Shown piece after piece: positions 17,314-25,406 of a DNA stretch of 64,000 bases (position 1 is its first letter; every line of letters begins with the position of its first letter). This DNA comes from Bacteroidota bacterium (GTDB taxonomy: Bacteria; Bacteroidota; Bacteroidia; Cytophagales; Cyclobacteriaceae): contig JACOSO010000028.1 in NCBI GenBank assembly GCA_016178785.1, positions 43,278 through 107,277 on the forward strand, read 5' to 3'. The notes below the pieces were generated by a model that made no database searches, was not told the DNA's origin, and was given only the letters and a program-made list of their open reading frames with translations. The position numbers and the translations under genes were made by a program.

Positions 17314-17772
17314 ATGGCTTCATTCACTTTAAAAATTAATGGGAAGGATCATACGGTTGATGCTGACCTGGCTATGCCACTGCTCTGGGCCATTCGCGAT
17401 CTTGTCGGCCTCACCGGCACCAAGTACGGTTGTGGTATTGCGCAGTGTGGCGCATGCACCGTTCATCTCAACGGAAATCCTATTCGCTCGTGCTCTATGC
17501 CGGTAAAGGCTGCTGCAGGAAAAGACATCACTACCATTGAAGGTCTTTCGGAAAATAATTCTCACCCCGTGCAGCGCGCGTGGATCAAAGAGCAAGTGCC
17601 TCAATGTGGTTATTGTCAAAGCGGCCAGATCATGGCAGCCGCAGCGTTGTTGAAAAGAACTCCTCACCCGACTGATAAAGACATTGACTCTGCAATGGCA
17701 GGACATATTTGCAGATGCGGAACATACGTGCGCATTCGCAAAGCGATCAAGACCGCTGCAACTCTTGTCTAG
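17314..17772 (+). CDS. 2Fe-2S subunit of a molybdenum hydroxylase (isoquinoline 1-oxidoreductase alpha type)
   Basis: This 152-residue protein has two iron-sulfur clusters. The plant-type cluster is held by Cys40, Cys45, Cys48 and Cys60 ([11 protein letters not shown]). The second is held by Cys98, Cys101, Cys133 and Cys135 (QCGYCQSGQ and HICRCGTY). It passes electrons from the molybdopterin subunit encoded 77 bases downstream. Length is normal for the stand-alone small subunit. The true substrate is unknown; isoquinoline is only the name of the family. Confidence 0.93.
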   Translation: MASFTLKINGKDHTVDADLAMPLLWAIRDLVGLTGTKYGCGIAQCGACTVHLNGNPIRSCSMPVKAAAGKDITTIEGLSENNSHPVQRAWIKEQVPQCGYCQSGQIMAAAALLKRTPHPTDKDIDSAMAGHICRCGTYVRIRKAIKTAATLV

Positions 17773-17807
17773 AATTTAAAAATGAATTTTTAATCAAAAT
17801 AAAAAAT

Positions 17808-17845
17808 CCTCTTCACCCTCTCCGCTGGAGAGGGCCGGGGTGAGG
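17808..17845. repeat. REP-like palindromic element before the molybdopterin subunit gene
   Basis: The core ccctctcc (17816-17823), a 3-base loop and ggagaggg (17827-17834) are perfect complements, flanked by looser arms cctcttca and ggtgagg. It resembles palindromes repeated in many bacterial genomes. It ends 3 bases before the ATG at 17849 and supplies an in-frame GTG at 17840. Confidence 0.7.
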
Positions 17846-17848
17846 CCT

Positions 17849-20011
17849 ATGGAAACACAAAATTTAAACCGCAGAAATTTCATCAAGCTGAGCAGCATGA
17901 CTGGCGCTGCTCTTACGCTCGGATTTTATTTTCCAGCCGATGGAAAAGAAATTGAAATTCTAAAAAGCGAGTCAGCAGAAAATCTTGGCATTGAGCTGAA
18001 TGCCTGGATCACGATCGATCCTTCGGGCAAAGTGATCCTCACTAATCACCGCGCTGAGATGGGGCAAGGTTCATTTCAGTCGGTGCCTCAAATTATAGCC
18101 GAAGAGCTCGAAGTAAATCTCGATCAGGTGAGTATAGTATTTGCGTCAGGCAACCGCGAAAAATATGGAAGCCAAGTAACAGGCGGCAGTTCTACCGTTC
18201 GCTCTACTTACAAAATGCTTTTGCGTGTCAGCGCCTCTGCGCGCGAGATGTTGATCGAAACCGCTGCCAACAAATGGAGCGTAAGCAAATCCGAGTGTTA
18301 TGCGGAAAATGGATTTGTAATTCACAAACCCTCCGGAAAGAAATTCAATTATGGCGAGTTAGTTGCCGATGCATCTAAGCTAAGTCCTCCGAAAAATGTG
18401 GAGCTTAAAAATCCGAAAGACTATAAAATCATTCGCAAGCCTCTGCCACGTCAAGACACTCCTTTGAAAGTAAATGGAAGTGCAACTTTCGGCATCGACA
18501 AAAAATTGCCAGGCATGATGTATGCCGTGGTAGAAAGAAATCCGCGTTTCGAGGGCAAAGTGAAAAGTTTTGATGACAGCGAAGCAAAGAAAATCCCGGG
18601 AGTAAAATATGTTTTCAAAACCAATCGCAAAGTGTTTGAGCATCTGTACGAAGGTGTAGCAGTGGTTGCAGATAATTTGTGGGCAGCCATGCAGGGCCGG
18701 AAAGTTTTGAAAGTGGATTGGGATGATTCGGGTTTTGATCACCATAGCACGGAGCAGCTATACGAAAAAATGAAAGACCAGCTTCAAAAAGGAAATCTCA
18801 TTTCTTATAAAACACAGGGCAATTTTGCTGATGCCTTCCAAAAGTCGGAAAAGAAGCTGGAAGCCACTTACGAGACTCCATATGAATCACATAGTTGCAT
18901 GGAGCCACTCAACTGCATTGCTGATGTAAAAGAAGACAGTTGCGAGATTTGGGGTCCGATTCAGGGACCCGATTGGATTCAAGGAGACATTGCAGGAACA
19001 TTGAAGCTTGATCCGAAGAAGGTAAAAGTGAATATGACTTTTTTGGGCGGAGGATTCGGACGCAAGGCTTTCACCGATTATCCTCACGAAGCGGTGATGA
19101 TCTCGAAAGAGATTAAAGCACCAGTGCAAGTGGTGTGGACGCGCGAAGATGACATGACACTTGGACCTTTCAGACCGGGAATGATTTACCAATGCAAAGG
19201 CGGTGTGGGCAAGGGAGGCCGCATTGCTGCCTTTGAAACCCGAATGGCCGGGCAAAACATGGACGTACAAAATCCCGGTGCAGACAGGTCAACTTACAAC
19301 AGTGATGTAGTTGAGGGCTTCTTAGAGCCCTATTTCAAATCCATTCCTCATTTTACCTTTGGCGATACGCCACTTGAATCCCCGATACCTGTGATGTGGT
19401 GGAGATCAGTCTATTCATCAACCAATGGTTTTGCGTTTGAAAGTTTTATCGATGAGATGGCTATTGCCGCAGGGAAAGATCCTCTTGATTTTCGCAGGCA
19501 GCATCTGAACAATCAGCGTTACCAGGACTTGATCTCGAAACTCGAAGAAGTGAGCGGCTGGAAAAAAAGAAATAAGAACGAAGGCTTTGGAGTTGCCATT
19601 ACCGAATGTTTCTCAAGCATCGTAGGTGAAGTGGTGAAAGTTTCAAAAAATACCGAGGGCAAAGTGAAGCTTGATAAAGTCTGGGCTGTTATGGATTGCG
19701 GTTGGTATGTAAACCCAGATATCATTGCAGCGCAAGTGGAAGGAAGTATTGTGATGGCGTTAGGGGCTGCAACAAAACACGCTACCCATTTTGCTGACGG
19801 CAAAGCTGTGGAGAAAAACTTCGATGCTTACAAAATGCCTCGCATTGCCGACATTCCTGAAATAGAAGTACATGTAATGGACAACGAAGAAAAAGCCGGG
19901 GGAGTTGGCGAGCCGGGGCTGCCTCCGTTCACTCCTGCATTGACCAATGCCATTTTTGATTTAACCGGCAAGCGAATAAGGGTGCTGCCGTTCAATCTGG
20001 ACGAGGTTTAG
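17849..20011 (+). CDS. Molybdopterin-binding subunit of a molybdenum hydroxylase (isoquinoline 1-oxidoreductase beta type)
   Basis: This protein has 720 residues from the ATG at 17849; a GTG 9 bases upstream lies inside a palindromic element and is less likely. The N-terminus has a twin-arginine signal (NRRNFIKLSS then a hydrophobic stretch), so the enzyme is probably exported folded. Molybdopterin-binding motifs such as GGGFGRKAF and GGVGEPGLPPFTPAL (with the catalytic Glu region) are present. It works with the 2Fe-2S subunit upstream, and the cytochrome c at 20621 is a likely electron acceptor. MoaC and MoeA for its cofactor are encoded 9 kb upstream. Confidence 0.92.
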   Translation: METQNLNRRNFIKLSSMTGAALTLGFYFPADGKEIEILKSESAENLGIELNAWITIDPSGKVILTNHRAEMGQGSFQSVPQIIAEELEVNLDQVSIVFASGNREKYGSQVTGGSSTVRSTYKMLLRVSASAREMLIETAANKWSVSKSECYAENGFVIHKPSGKKFNYGELVADASKLSPPKNVELKNPKDYKIIRKPLPRQDTPLKVNGSATFGIDKKLPGMMYAVVERNPRFEGKVKSFDDSEAKKIPGVKYVFKTNRKVFEHLYEGVAVVADNLWAAMQGRKVLKVDWDDSGFDHHSTEQLYEKMKDQLQKGNLISYKTQGNFADAFQKSEKKLEATYETPYESHSCMEPLNCIADVKEDSCEIWGPIQGPDWIQGDIAGTLKLDPKKVKVNMTFLGGGFGRKAFTDYPHEAVMISKEIKAPVQVVWTREDDMTLGPFRPGMIYQCKGGVGKGGRIAAFETRMAGQNMDVQNPGADRSTYNSDVVEGFLEPYFKSIPHFTFGDTPLESPIPVMWWRSVYSSTNGFAFESFIDEMAIAAGKDPLDFRRQHLNNQRYQDLISKLEEVSGWKKRNKNEGFGVAITECFSSIVGEVVKVSKNTEGKVKLDKVWAVMDCGWYVNPDIIAAQVEGSIVMALGAATKHATHFADGKAVEKNFDAYKMPRIADIPEIEVHVMDNEEKAGGVGEPGLPPFTPALTNAIFDLTGKRIRVLPFNLDEV

Positions 20012-20023
20012 TAACTTTAGGGC

Positions 20024-20248
20024 ATGAAGGCATTTGAAAGAATTTCGTTCGACCCGAAAGTGATGCAGGGCATGGCCTGTATACGGGGAATGCGTATAAC
20101 CGTTTCATTGGTGTTGAGCCTTGTTGCAAGCGGCATGACACATGCGGAAATCATTAGACAATATCCTGATCTTGAAGAAGAAGATATCAAAGAATCGCTT
20201 CGCTACGCGTCCTGGCTTGCTCGGGAGGAACAAGTCATTGTCGACTGA
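20024..20248 (+). CDS. DUF433 antitoxin-like protein
   Basis: This 74-residue helix-turn-helix protein contains the DUF433 pattern ISFDPKVMQGMACIRGMRIT and YPDLEEEDIKESLRYASWLA. DUF433 proteins are commonly the antitoxin paired with a PIN-like DUF5615 toxin. The next gene is such a protein, and the stop and start overlap (TGATG). It begins 12 bases after the hydroxylase subunit, so it may read through from that operon. Confidence 0.88.
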   Translation: MKAFERISFDPKVMQGMACIRGMRITVSLVLSLVASGMTHAEIIRQYPDLEEEDIKESLRYASWLAREEQVIVD

Positions 20249-20613
20249 TGAAGTTTCTGGCGGACATGGGTATTTCCATGGATACAGTTCAATGGTTAAG
20301 ATTGCAAGGGCATGACGCCATTCATTTGAGTGAAGAAAGGCTGCACAAAATGTCTGACGATATTATTCTAATAAAGTCCAAGAACGAAGGCCGGGTTTTA
20401 CTTACCTGCGATCTGGATTTTGGTCATTTGCTTGCTAATTCTAAAGAAATCTCCCCAAGTGTAATTATCTTCCGTCTTGAATTTCAGACTGCGACTCAAC
20501 ACATTGAAAAGTTGAAGAAGATTTTAAGTGTTTCGAATGAAATCTTATTGGCCGGAACCATCATAAGCGTTTCAGACAAAAAAATAAGGAGCAGAAAATT
20601 ACCAGTAAACTAA
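20248..20613 (+). CDS. DUF5615 PIN-like toxin
   Basis: This 121-residue protein begins MKFLADMGISMDTVQWLRLQ with the acidic residue of the PIN-like active site (LADMG). Later it has LLTCDLDFGHLLA with further conserved acidic residues. The family is predicted to be an RNase toxin. It overlaps the DUF433 gene by one base. The pair sits between the hydroxylase and its cytochrome, so it looks like a later insertion that left the operon intact. Confidence 0.85.
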   Translation: MKFLADMGISMDTVQWLRLQGHDAIHLSEERLHKMSDDIILIKSKNEGRVLLTCDLDFGHLLANSKEISPSVIIFRLEFQTATQHIEKLKKILSVSNEILLAGTIISVSDKKIRSRKLPVN

Positions 20614-20620
20614 TGTTAAT

Positions 20621-21025
20621 ATGAGAGTCTTTAGCCTATTCTTAATCAGCCTGTTTTCATTGCAGTGTTATTCCCAGCAAAACCCAAAATTAAATTTGCC
20701 GGAAAGCATCGCTCGAGGTAAAGACATTTATATAGCCCAATGTCTTACTTGTCATTTAGACATGGGGGAAGGTATAGAAGATGTTTATCCTCCACTCGCC
20801 AAAGCTGATTACCTGATGGCCGACAAAAAGCGTTCTATTGAACAAGTGCTTTATGGAGCAAAGGGGGAGATGAAAGTAAACGGAAAAACTTACAACGCTG
20901 AGATGAGTGCCTTTGATCTTACCGATCAGCAGGCGAGCGATGTGTTAAATTATATTCGCAATTCATTTGGCAATAAAGGATCGGCAATAACTCCTGAAGA
21001 AGTGAAGGCAGCCAGAAAGAAGTAG
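20621..21025 (+). CDS. Exported c-type cytochrome
   Basis: This 134-residue protein has a signal peptide ending near CYSQQ. The haem-binding motif is Cys41-Leu-Thr-Cys44-His45, and the likely axial methionine is in YNAEMSAF. It is a monohaem class I cytochrome. In related operons such a cytochrome takes electrons from the molybdenum hydroxylase, so it probably belongs with 17314-20011 despite the toxin-antitoxin pair between them. Its stop codon abuts that of the convergent next gene. Confidence 0.88.
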   Translation: MRVFSLFLISLFSLQCYSQQNPKLNLPESIARGKDIYIAQCLTCHLDMGEGIEDVYPPLAKADYLMADKKRSIEQVLYGAKGEMKVNGKTYNAEMSAFDLTDQQASDVLNYIRNSFGNKGSAITPEEVKAARKK

Positions 21026-21031
21026 CTACTT
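21020..21031. other. Abutting convergent stop codons in a 12-base palindrome
   Basis: AAGTAGCTACTT is a perfect palindrome holding TAG of the cytochrome gene (21023-21025) and TAG of the opposing gene (21026-21028). There is no intergenic base and no terminator hairpin, so the transcripts must overlap. Confidence 0.6.
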
Positions 21032-21976
21032 TTTCCCGTTCAAAGTCAATTTTAACTTTCGAGCTCGATCAGGGTAGTCAGTAATAATGCCGTCTACACC
21101 CATTTCTATGAAATCTTTCATATCAGATTCATCATTCACAGTCCAGGGGATAATGCGCATTCTTTGAATTTTCTTACCTAGTTTCAAAATTCTCGTAGGC
21201 GTCAATGCATGCAAGTGGTTCACTTCATTTTTGTCGAGAAGGTGAAATTCGGGACTGTAAACATCAGGGAAGAAACCAAGTTCACTCAAATTTTCGCTGG
21301 CGTCCTTTAAGTTATCGATGAGCAAGGCCAACCGTACATTCGGGTATTTTTGATGCCAGTATTTAAGAACTCGTGTATCAAACGACTGAATAATCACTCT
21401 GTCCCATGGTAAATATTGATCAATCAATCGGTAAGCCAGATCAGAAAACTCTTCAGGCTTTGGGTGAAATATTCCGTCTCCGCCCTCGCTGCATTTTATT
21501 TCGATGTTGTAGTCAACTTCGTAACGCGTAAAGTTTTTTATATGATTCTCAACAGCCACGATCGCATCCGAAAGCAGTGGCTTAAATGCTTTTACTTTTT
21601 TTTGCTCAGAAAATTTTGCGTTGCCTTTCGATCCGCAGTCCCATTGTTTAACCTGATAGTAAGTCATCCGGTAGATATTGAATTTCTTCTCCTCCCTACC
21701 CCTGATCTCTTTCCCGTTAGGATCGAGACAAAAATCTGAATTCATCCAGGCTTCGTGTGAAACTATAACTCGCTTGTCTTTCGTGACGGCTAAGTCCAAC
21801 TCAATTGTAGTCACCCCTGAGTCAAGCGCCATCAAAAAGGCAGGGATTGTATTTTCGGGCATTAATCCACGTGCTCCGCGATGCCCTTGTACATCAAATT
21901 TTGGAGTAAAGATTTGAGCGGACGACTTATTCATCGTTAAAGTAAAAGCCAAAATAAGTAAGACTCCGATTTTCAT
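21026..21976 (-). CDS. Glycerophosphodiester phosphodiesterase
   Basis: This protein has 316 residues from the ATG at 21976. The signal peptide ends in SSAQ, and the GDPD motif QGHRGARGLMPENTIPAF with the catalytic histidine and arginine follows at once. The metal-binding ELDLAVTKD and SHEAW come next, and TDYPDRA closes the barrel. It hydrolyses glycerophosphodiesters to glycerol 3-phosphate and an alcohol in the periplasm. A longer upstream reading runs antisense-free through the tRNA gene and is rejected. The tRNA terminator lies between tRNA-Val and this gene. Confidence 0.93.
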   Translation of the reverse strand: MKIGVLLILAFTLTMNKSSAQIFTPKFDVQGHRGARGLMPENTIPAFLMALDSGVTTIELDLAVTKDKRVIVSHEAWMNSDFCLDPNGKEIRGREEKKFNIYRMTYYQVKQWDCGSKGNAKFSEQKKVKAFKPLLSDAIVAVENHIKNFTRYEVDYNIEIKCSEGGDGIFHPKPEEFSDLAYRLIDQYLPWDRVIIQSFDTRVLKYWHQKYPNVRLALLIDNLKDASENLSELGFFPDVYSPEFHLLDKNEVNHLHALTPTRILKLGKKIQRMRIIPWTVNDESDMKDFIEMGVDGIITDYPDRARKLKLTLNGKK

Positions 21977-21990
21977 GGCTGCGAAACAAG

Positions 21991-22014
21991 AAAGCCTCAG
22001 ATGGCTGAGGCTTT
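21991..22014 (-). terminator. Intrinsic terminator after tRNA-Val
   Basis: Arms aaagcctcag (21991-22000) and ctgaggcttt (22005-22014) are perfect complements with a 4-base loop. On the minus strand the T-rich CTTGTTTC follows. It would end the tRNA transcript before the phosphodiesterase start at 21976. Confidence 0.75.
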
Positions 22015-22024
22015 TTGATATCCG

Positions 22025-22099
22025 TGGGAGCTGAGGGGTTCGAACCCCCGACCCTCTGCTTGTAAGGCAGATGCTCTGAACCAGCTGAGCTAAGCTCCC
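22025..22099 (-). tRNA. tRNA-Val (anticodon UAC)
   Basis: This 75-base gene has a 7-base acceptor stem (GGGAGCT/AGCTCCC). The anticodon stem TCTGC/GCAGA has the loop CTTACAA, giving anticodon TAC. The T arm GGGGGTTCGAACCCCT is present. The discriminator base is A and no CCA is encoded. It has its own promoter upstream and a terminator downstream. Confidence 0.95.
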
Positions 22100-22115
22100 T
22101 AATTTTTTGGGACTG

Positions 22116-22145
22116 CAAAGGTAACCGAGAAATTGATTTGTACAA
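22116..22145 (-). promoter_or_regulatory. Promoter of tRNA-Val
   Basis: The -7 box TACCTTTG is at 22116-22123 and TTG at 22143-22145, with exactly 19 bases between. Transcription continues GCAGTCCC, matching the rplC and purH promoters. Confidence 0.75.
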
Positions 22146-22204
22146 ACCGTAAAAAACATTTTGACACCCAAAATTTGAATTTTTATACCATTGAAATTGA
22201 ATTG

Positions 22205-23392
22205 TCAGTCCTTACTTGCCTTCTCTAATTTTTTCAATCGCTGTTTGGCGTCTTTGTAGGCTTCGTCTTTATGGCCAGCCGTTTTTTTCACTTTTTTGAA
22301 ATAGTTTTTGGCGGTTAGCTTATCACCTTGCCGTTGGTAAATCTCCCCTAAAGAAAGAAGGGAGTACAAATAATATCCCGAATCAGTGGCGCCCACCTGT
22401 TCTGAGTAATCCACGCTTTTAAGGTAATATTTTTTCGCCTCCTCCCATTGACGCTTATACTCATACATCTGACCGAGAAAAAAAGATGCGTACCGTCCAC
22501 TTACAGCTTCGTAACCGACCTTGCCACTGTCGATGCGCTGTAAGATTTGGTCGCACTGCTCTTGCGTCTTAGGCTGAACTCCATTGGAGTACAACATCCG
22601 AGCATAGTAGCGATGAAAATAGGGATTGTCAGGATAAGTTTGATGGAGGTACTCTGCAATCTGCAACGCACGCAGAGGCTCATTTTCATAACTCGCTAAG
22701 ACCCGCATGAGCCAAACCATAGCTTCAGTACGAGTGTAGAAAGCATTGTACGAAACTTCTTTAAGTTGCTGAAGCCCCAATTTCTTATCTCCGTGGCGGA
22801 AAAACCAAAAGATTGGCTTCAATGATTTGTAATTCTCGGGCACCCACTCACGAAAGTAATTGTACAAGGCATCGCCAAATAAAAGTTCCGGACTGAGATT
22901 GTTTTTCTCGCGGCATACTTCCATGTATTTCAAAGCTAGTCTTCCTTCACCAGCCGCCTTCACCCAATTTTTTCTTTCGAAGTCAGCATAAAGTTCACCT
23001 TTGAAGCCGTGTGCGGCCGCCAGAAAAAATGCGGCTTCTATTTTATATTCAGGAACCTTGTCGTATAAATTTTCTGCAATTTGGATAGAGCTGTCCATGT
23101 ACGCCAAAAACCTTTCGTCATATTTGGTCTCTCTCATGTTGGGCATGATTTTCCACCACTCAGCAAGTCCGACCAAAAAATAAGGCAACGGATGCCACTG
23201 ATATTTTTCTTTAAAACTTTTAAACTGCTCCTCAGCTTTTTCAAACTTGAAGTTGTATAAGTTGTTCATTGCATCTGTGGTCTCCAGTTGCACGCTGATG
23301 TCTGAAATCAAAATGACGGTAGTGTCTTTTCTGCTTTGGCAAAACGAATTCAGTACAAGCAGACAAAAGCTAAAGCATGCAATAAGATGCAA
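22205..23392 (-). CDS. Exported TPR-repeat protein
   Basis: This protein has about 395 residues if it starts at the TTG at 23392, just before the signal-like HLIACFSFCLLVLNSFCQS. An ATG-initiated reading at 23497 would put a translated period-7 repeat before the signal, which is unlikely, but the start remains uncertain. The C-terminal half has TPR units (SGRYASFFLGQMYEYKRQWE, YYLYSLLSLGEIYQRQGDKL). It is a probable periplasmic scaffold, with no enzyme motif. The repeat at 23393-23447 may have displaced the original start. Confidence 0.75.
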   Translation of the reverse strand: MHLIACFSFCLLVLNSFCQSRKDTTVILISDISVQLETTDAMNNLYNFKFEKAEEQFKSFKEKYQWHPLPYFLVGLAEWWKIMPNMRETKYDERFLAYMDSSIQIAENLYDKVPEYKIEAAFFLAAAHGFKGELYADFERKNWVKAAGEGRLALKYMEVCREKNNLSPELLFGDALYNYFREWVPENYKSLKPIFWFFRHGDKKLGLQQLKEVSYNAFYTRTEAMVWLMRVLASYENEPLRALQIAEYLHQTYPDNPYFHRYYARMLYSNGVQPKTQEQCDQILQRIDSGKVGYEAVSGRYASFFLGQMYEYKRQWEEAKKYYLKSVDYSEQVGATDSGYYLYSLLSLGEIYQRQGDKLTAKNYFKKVKKTAGHKDEAYKDAKQRLKKLEKASKD

Positions 23393-23447
23393 GGTTACAG
23401 GTTGCCGGTTACCGGTGACTGGTAACCGGTGACTGGTAACTAAAAAC
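23393..23447. repeat. Period-7 array upstream of the TPR gene
   Basis: It reads TTACAGG TTGCCGG TTACCGG TGACTGG TAACCGG TGACTGG TAACTAA. Each heptad ends in GG and the words are partly self-complementary (ggttacc). It sits directly before the likely TTG start of the TPR gene and about 60 bases from the divergent gene at 23507. Confidence 0.7.
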
Positions 23448-23506
23448 CCGAAACTTGTTTCGCGCACGATCGTCCTCCAATGAAAAAAATGACACATCTT
23501 TGAGCT

Positions 23507-24145
23507 ATGCATGATCATCCGCAAACTTCAATATTTTCTTCCGATAAAAGACAAACTTTTATAACGCTTTGTCTCATCTCCCTTTTATTGCTGTATGTAA
23601 AAAAATATTTTATTGAATACGAAACCGCGGCCTTTGAGTTTCTTCAAGATAGGCCCGAAGGTCTGATTTTGAAACTCATAGGCGGATTGCAATTCTTTTC
23701 GATCCCATTTATTTATCTGTGGAAGTTTACGGTTATCGGGTTTGTGCTTTGGGTAGGTTGTTTCCTTTTTGGTTACCGCATTACTTTCAGCCAGTGCTGG
23801 AGCGTGGTGATGGCGGCTGAATTCGTTTTCATTCTCCCAGAGCTGATTAAAATAGGCTGGTTTCTGTTTATCATTTCAGACCCTCGGCTGGATGAAGTTC
23901 AGGCATTTTATCCGCTTTCGCTGATGAATTTCTTTGATCCTCACGCTATTGCCAAGCGTTTTGCATATCCTCTTCGTGCGATGAGCCTATTCGAGGTGAT
24001 TTATGTAATGGTTTTAGTACGTGGAGTGAACCATTATTCTCTTCGAATTCACAAACAGCAAAGTGCAACTTGGTGGATTGTCTCGACTTCGTACATTCTC
24101 ATTTTTGTACTATGGCTAATCTTTTATATGATCGTTTATAAATGA
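23507..24145 (+). CDS. Integral membrane protein, function unknown
   Basis: This 212-residue protein has about five hydrophobic segments (near residues 20-32, 58-72, 74-92, 98-125 and 190-210). The short soluble N-terminus has no signal. The layout resembles YIP1-type membrane proteins but I cannot assign it. It diverges from the TPR gene and ends at the base before the DegT-family gene on the other strand. Confidence 0.7.
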   Translation: MHDHPQTSIFSSDKRQTFITLCLISLLLLYVKKYFIEYETAAFEFLQDRPEGLILKLIGGLQFFSIPFIYLWKFTVIGFVLWVGCFLFGYRITFSQCWSVVMAAEFVFILPELIKIGWFLFIISDPRLDEVQAFYPLSLMNFFDPHAIAKRFAYPLRAMSLFEVIYVMVLVRGVNHYSLRIHKQQSATWWIVSTSYILIFVLWLIFYMIVYK

Positions 24146-25255
24146 TCAAGCAAAAAATTTTCTGACGGCTGAACAAACGATTTCAACCTGGTCTTTCTTC
24201 AGTCCTGGCCACACAGGCAAACTCAAAACTTTACCTGCTAATCGCTCGGCTACAGGCAAGTTTCCTTTTTTATAACGCAAATATGAATACGTTTTTTGCA
24301 GATGAATAGGAATGGGATAATGAACGGCAGTTTCTATTCCTTTCTTAGATAAAAAAGCCTGAAGCTTTTCGCGAAGCGATGTTTGGATTACAAACTGATG
24401 ATACACAGGCTTGGTCTCTCTATTTTCACGAGGCGGCAATTGAATATCTCCAATGTTCTGAAGCAATCCGAAATATAAATTTGAGGTTCGCCTTCGCGTT
24501 TCGTTCCATTCGTCAAGCATCCTCAATTTTATCTGAAGGATTGCCGCTTGCAGTTCATCCAAGCGAGAGTTAACGCCTGGTATCGAATGAACATCCTTTT
24601 TTTCAGAGCCGTAATTGCGAAAGGCTCGAGCAAAGTCACATAATTTTTTGTTGCTGGTGATGATTGCCCCTCCATCGCCCAGTGCGCCCAAATTTTTTGT
24701 GGGATAAAAACTGGTGGCGTTGCAGTGCCCCCAGCTGCCGGTCATTTTATTTTTGAAAGTAGCCCCATGTGCCTGCGCATTGTCCTCGATGACAAACAAA
24801 TTATTTTTTTTTGCAATGGCCATAATCTTGTCCATTTCGCAGGGATGTCCATACAGGTGAACAGGTATGATCGCTTTTGTTTTTCGTGTGAGGGAATTTT
24901 CAATCAGCAACGAATCGATAGTGTAAGTTGAAGGATCAACCTCAACGGGCACCGGTTTTGCTCCAGCGTTCATCACAGCTAGCCATGTGGCCTGACACGT
25001 ATGTGATGGAACAATCACTTCGTCACCTTTGTCGATTCCAAGTGCTTTAAGAGAAATCAAAAGAGCATCATGGCCGTTGGCCACAGAAATGCAATATTTT
25101 GATTTATGATAAGCGGCAAATTCTTTTTCGAAATGATCCACTTCCTTTCCTAAAATAAACTTTCCTCGTTCCAGCGTTCTGTAGAAAGCTTGTTTCAATT
25201 CACGCTCGATAGAACGGTGCTGATAATCCAAAGAAAGAAAAGGCGCAACAGACAT
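24146..25255 (-). CDS. DegT/DnrJ/EryC1/StrS-family aminotransferase
   Basis: This protein has 369 residues from the ATG at 25255 (MSVAPFLSLDYQHRSIEREL). The family pattern is clear: ANGHDALLISLKALGIDKGDEV, PVHLYGHPCEMDKI, IEDNAQAHGA, and the PLP lysine in SFYPTKNLGALGDGGAI. Such enzymes transaminate nucleotide-linked keto-sugars for surface polysaccharides. No other sugar genes are near, so the substrate is open. The gene stands alone on the minus strand. Confidence 0.9.
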   Translation of the reverse strand: MSVAPFLSLDYQHRSIERELKQAFYRTLERGKFILGKEVDHFEKEFAAYHKSKYCISVANGHDALLISLKALGIDKGDEVIVPSHTCQATWLAVMNAGAKPVPVEVDPSTYTIDSLLIENSLTRKTKAIIPVHLYGHPCEMDKIMAIAKKNNLFVIEDNAQAHGATFKNKMTGSWGHCNATSFYPTKNLGALGDGGAIITSNKKLCDFARAFRNYGSEKKDVHSIPGVNSRLDELQAAILQIKLRMLDEWNETRRRTSNLYFGLLQNIGDIQLPPRENRETKPVYHQFVIQTSLREKLQAFLSKKGIETAVHYPIPIHLQKTYSYLRYKKGNLPVAERLAGKVLSLPVWPGLKKDQVEIVCSAVRKFFA

Positions 25256-25311
25256 AACCCGAAAATACGGTAACACGTAAATAAGACCGCGTTTTAAATA
25301 GATTTAATTTA

Positions 25312-25387
25312 TCCTGTGAAGCTTTAGCGAAGGAGGATTTGCTTATTTTCGCGCCTTCATCCTCTGCAGCTTTGGCTAAGGAGGATT
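25312..25387. repeat. Pair of 28-base direct repeats flanking a putative promoter
   Basis: Copy 1 is at 25312-25339 and copy 2 at 25360-25387. They agree at 24 of 28 positions (core agcttt.gc.aaggaggatt). The 20 bases between contain TATTTTCG (25344-25351), a near match to the -7 box, so the repeats bracket the likely promoter of the DUF2723 gene. Copy 2 ends 19 bases before its ATG. Confidence 0.65.
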
Positions 25388-25406
25388 CATTTCAAAACCG
25401 AAAAAA

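Noticed and set aside
21977..22171. N-terminal extension of the phosphodiesterase through the tRNA-Val gene
   Set aside because: The extension would translate the tRNA and its terminator; the ATG at 21976 starts a proper signal peptide.
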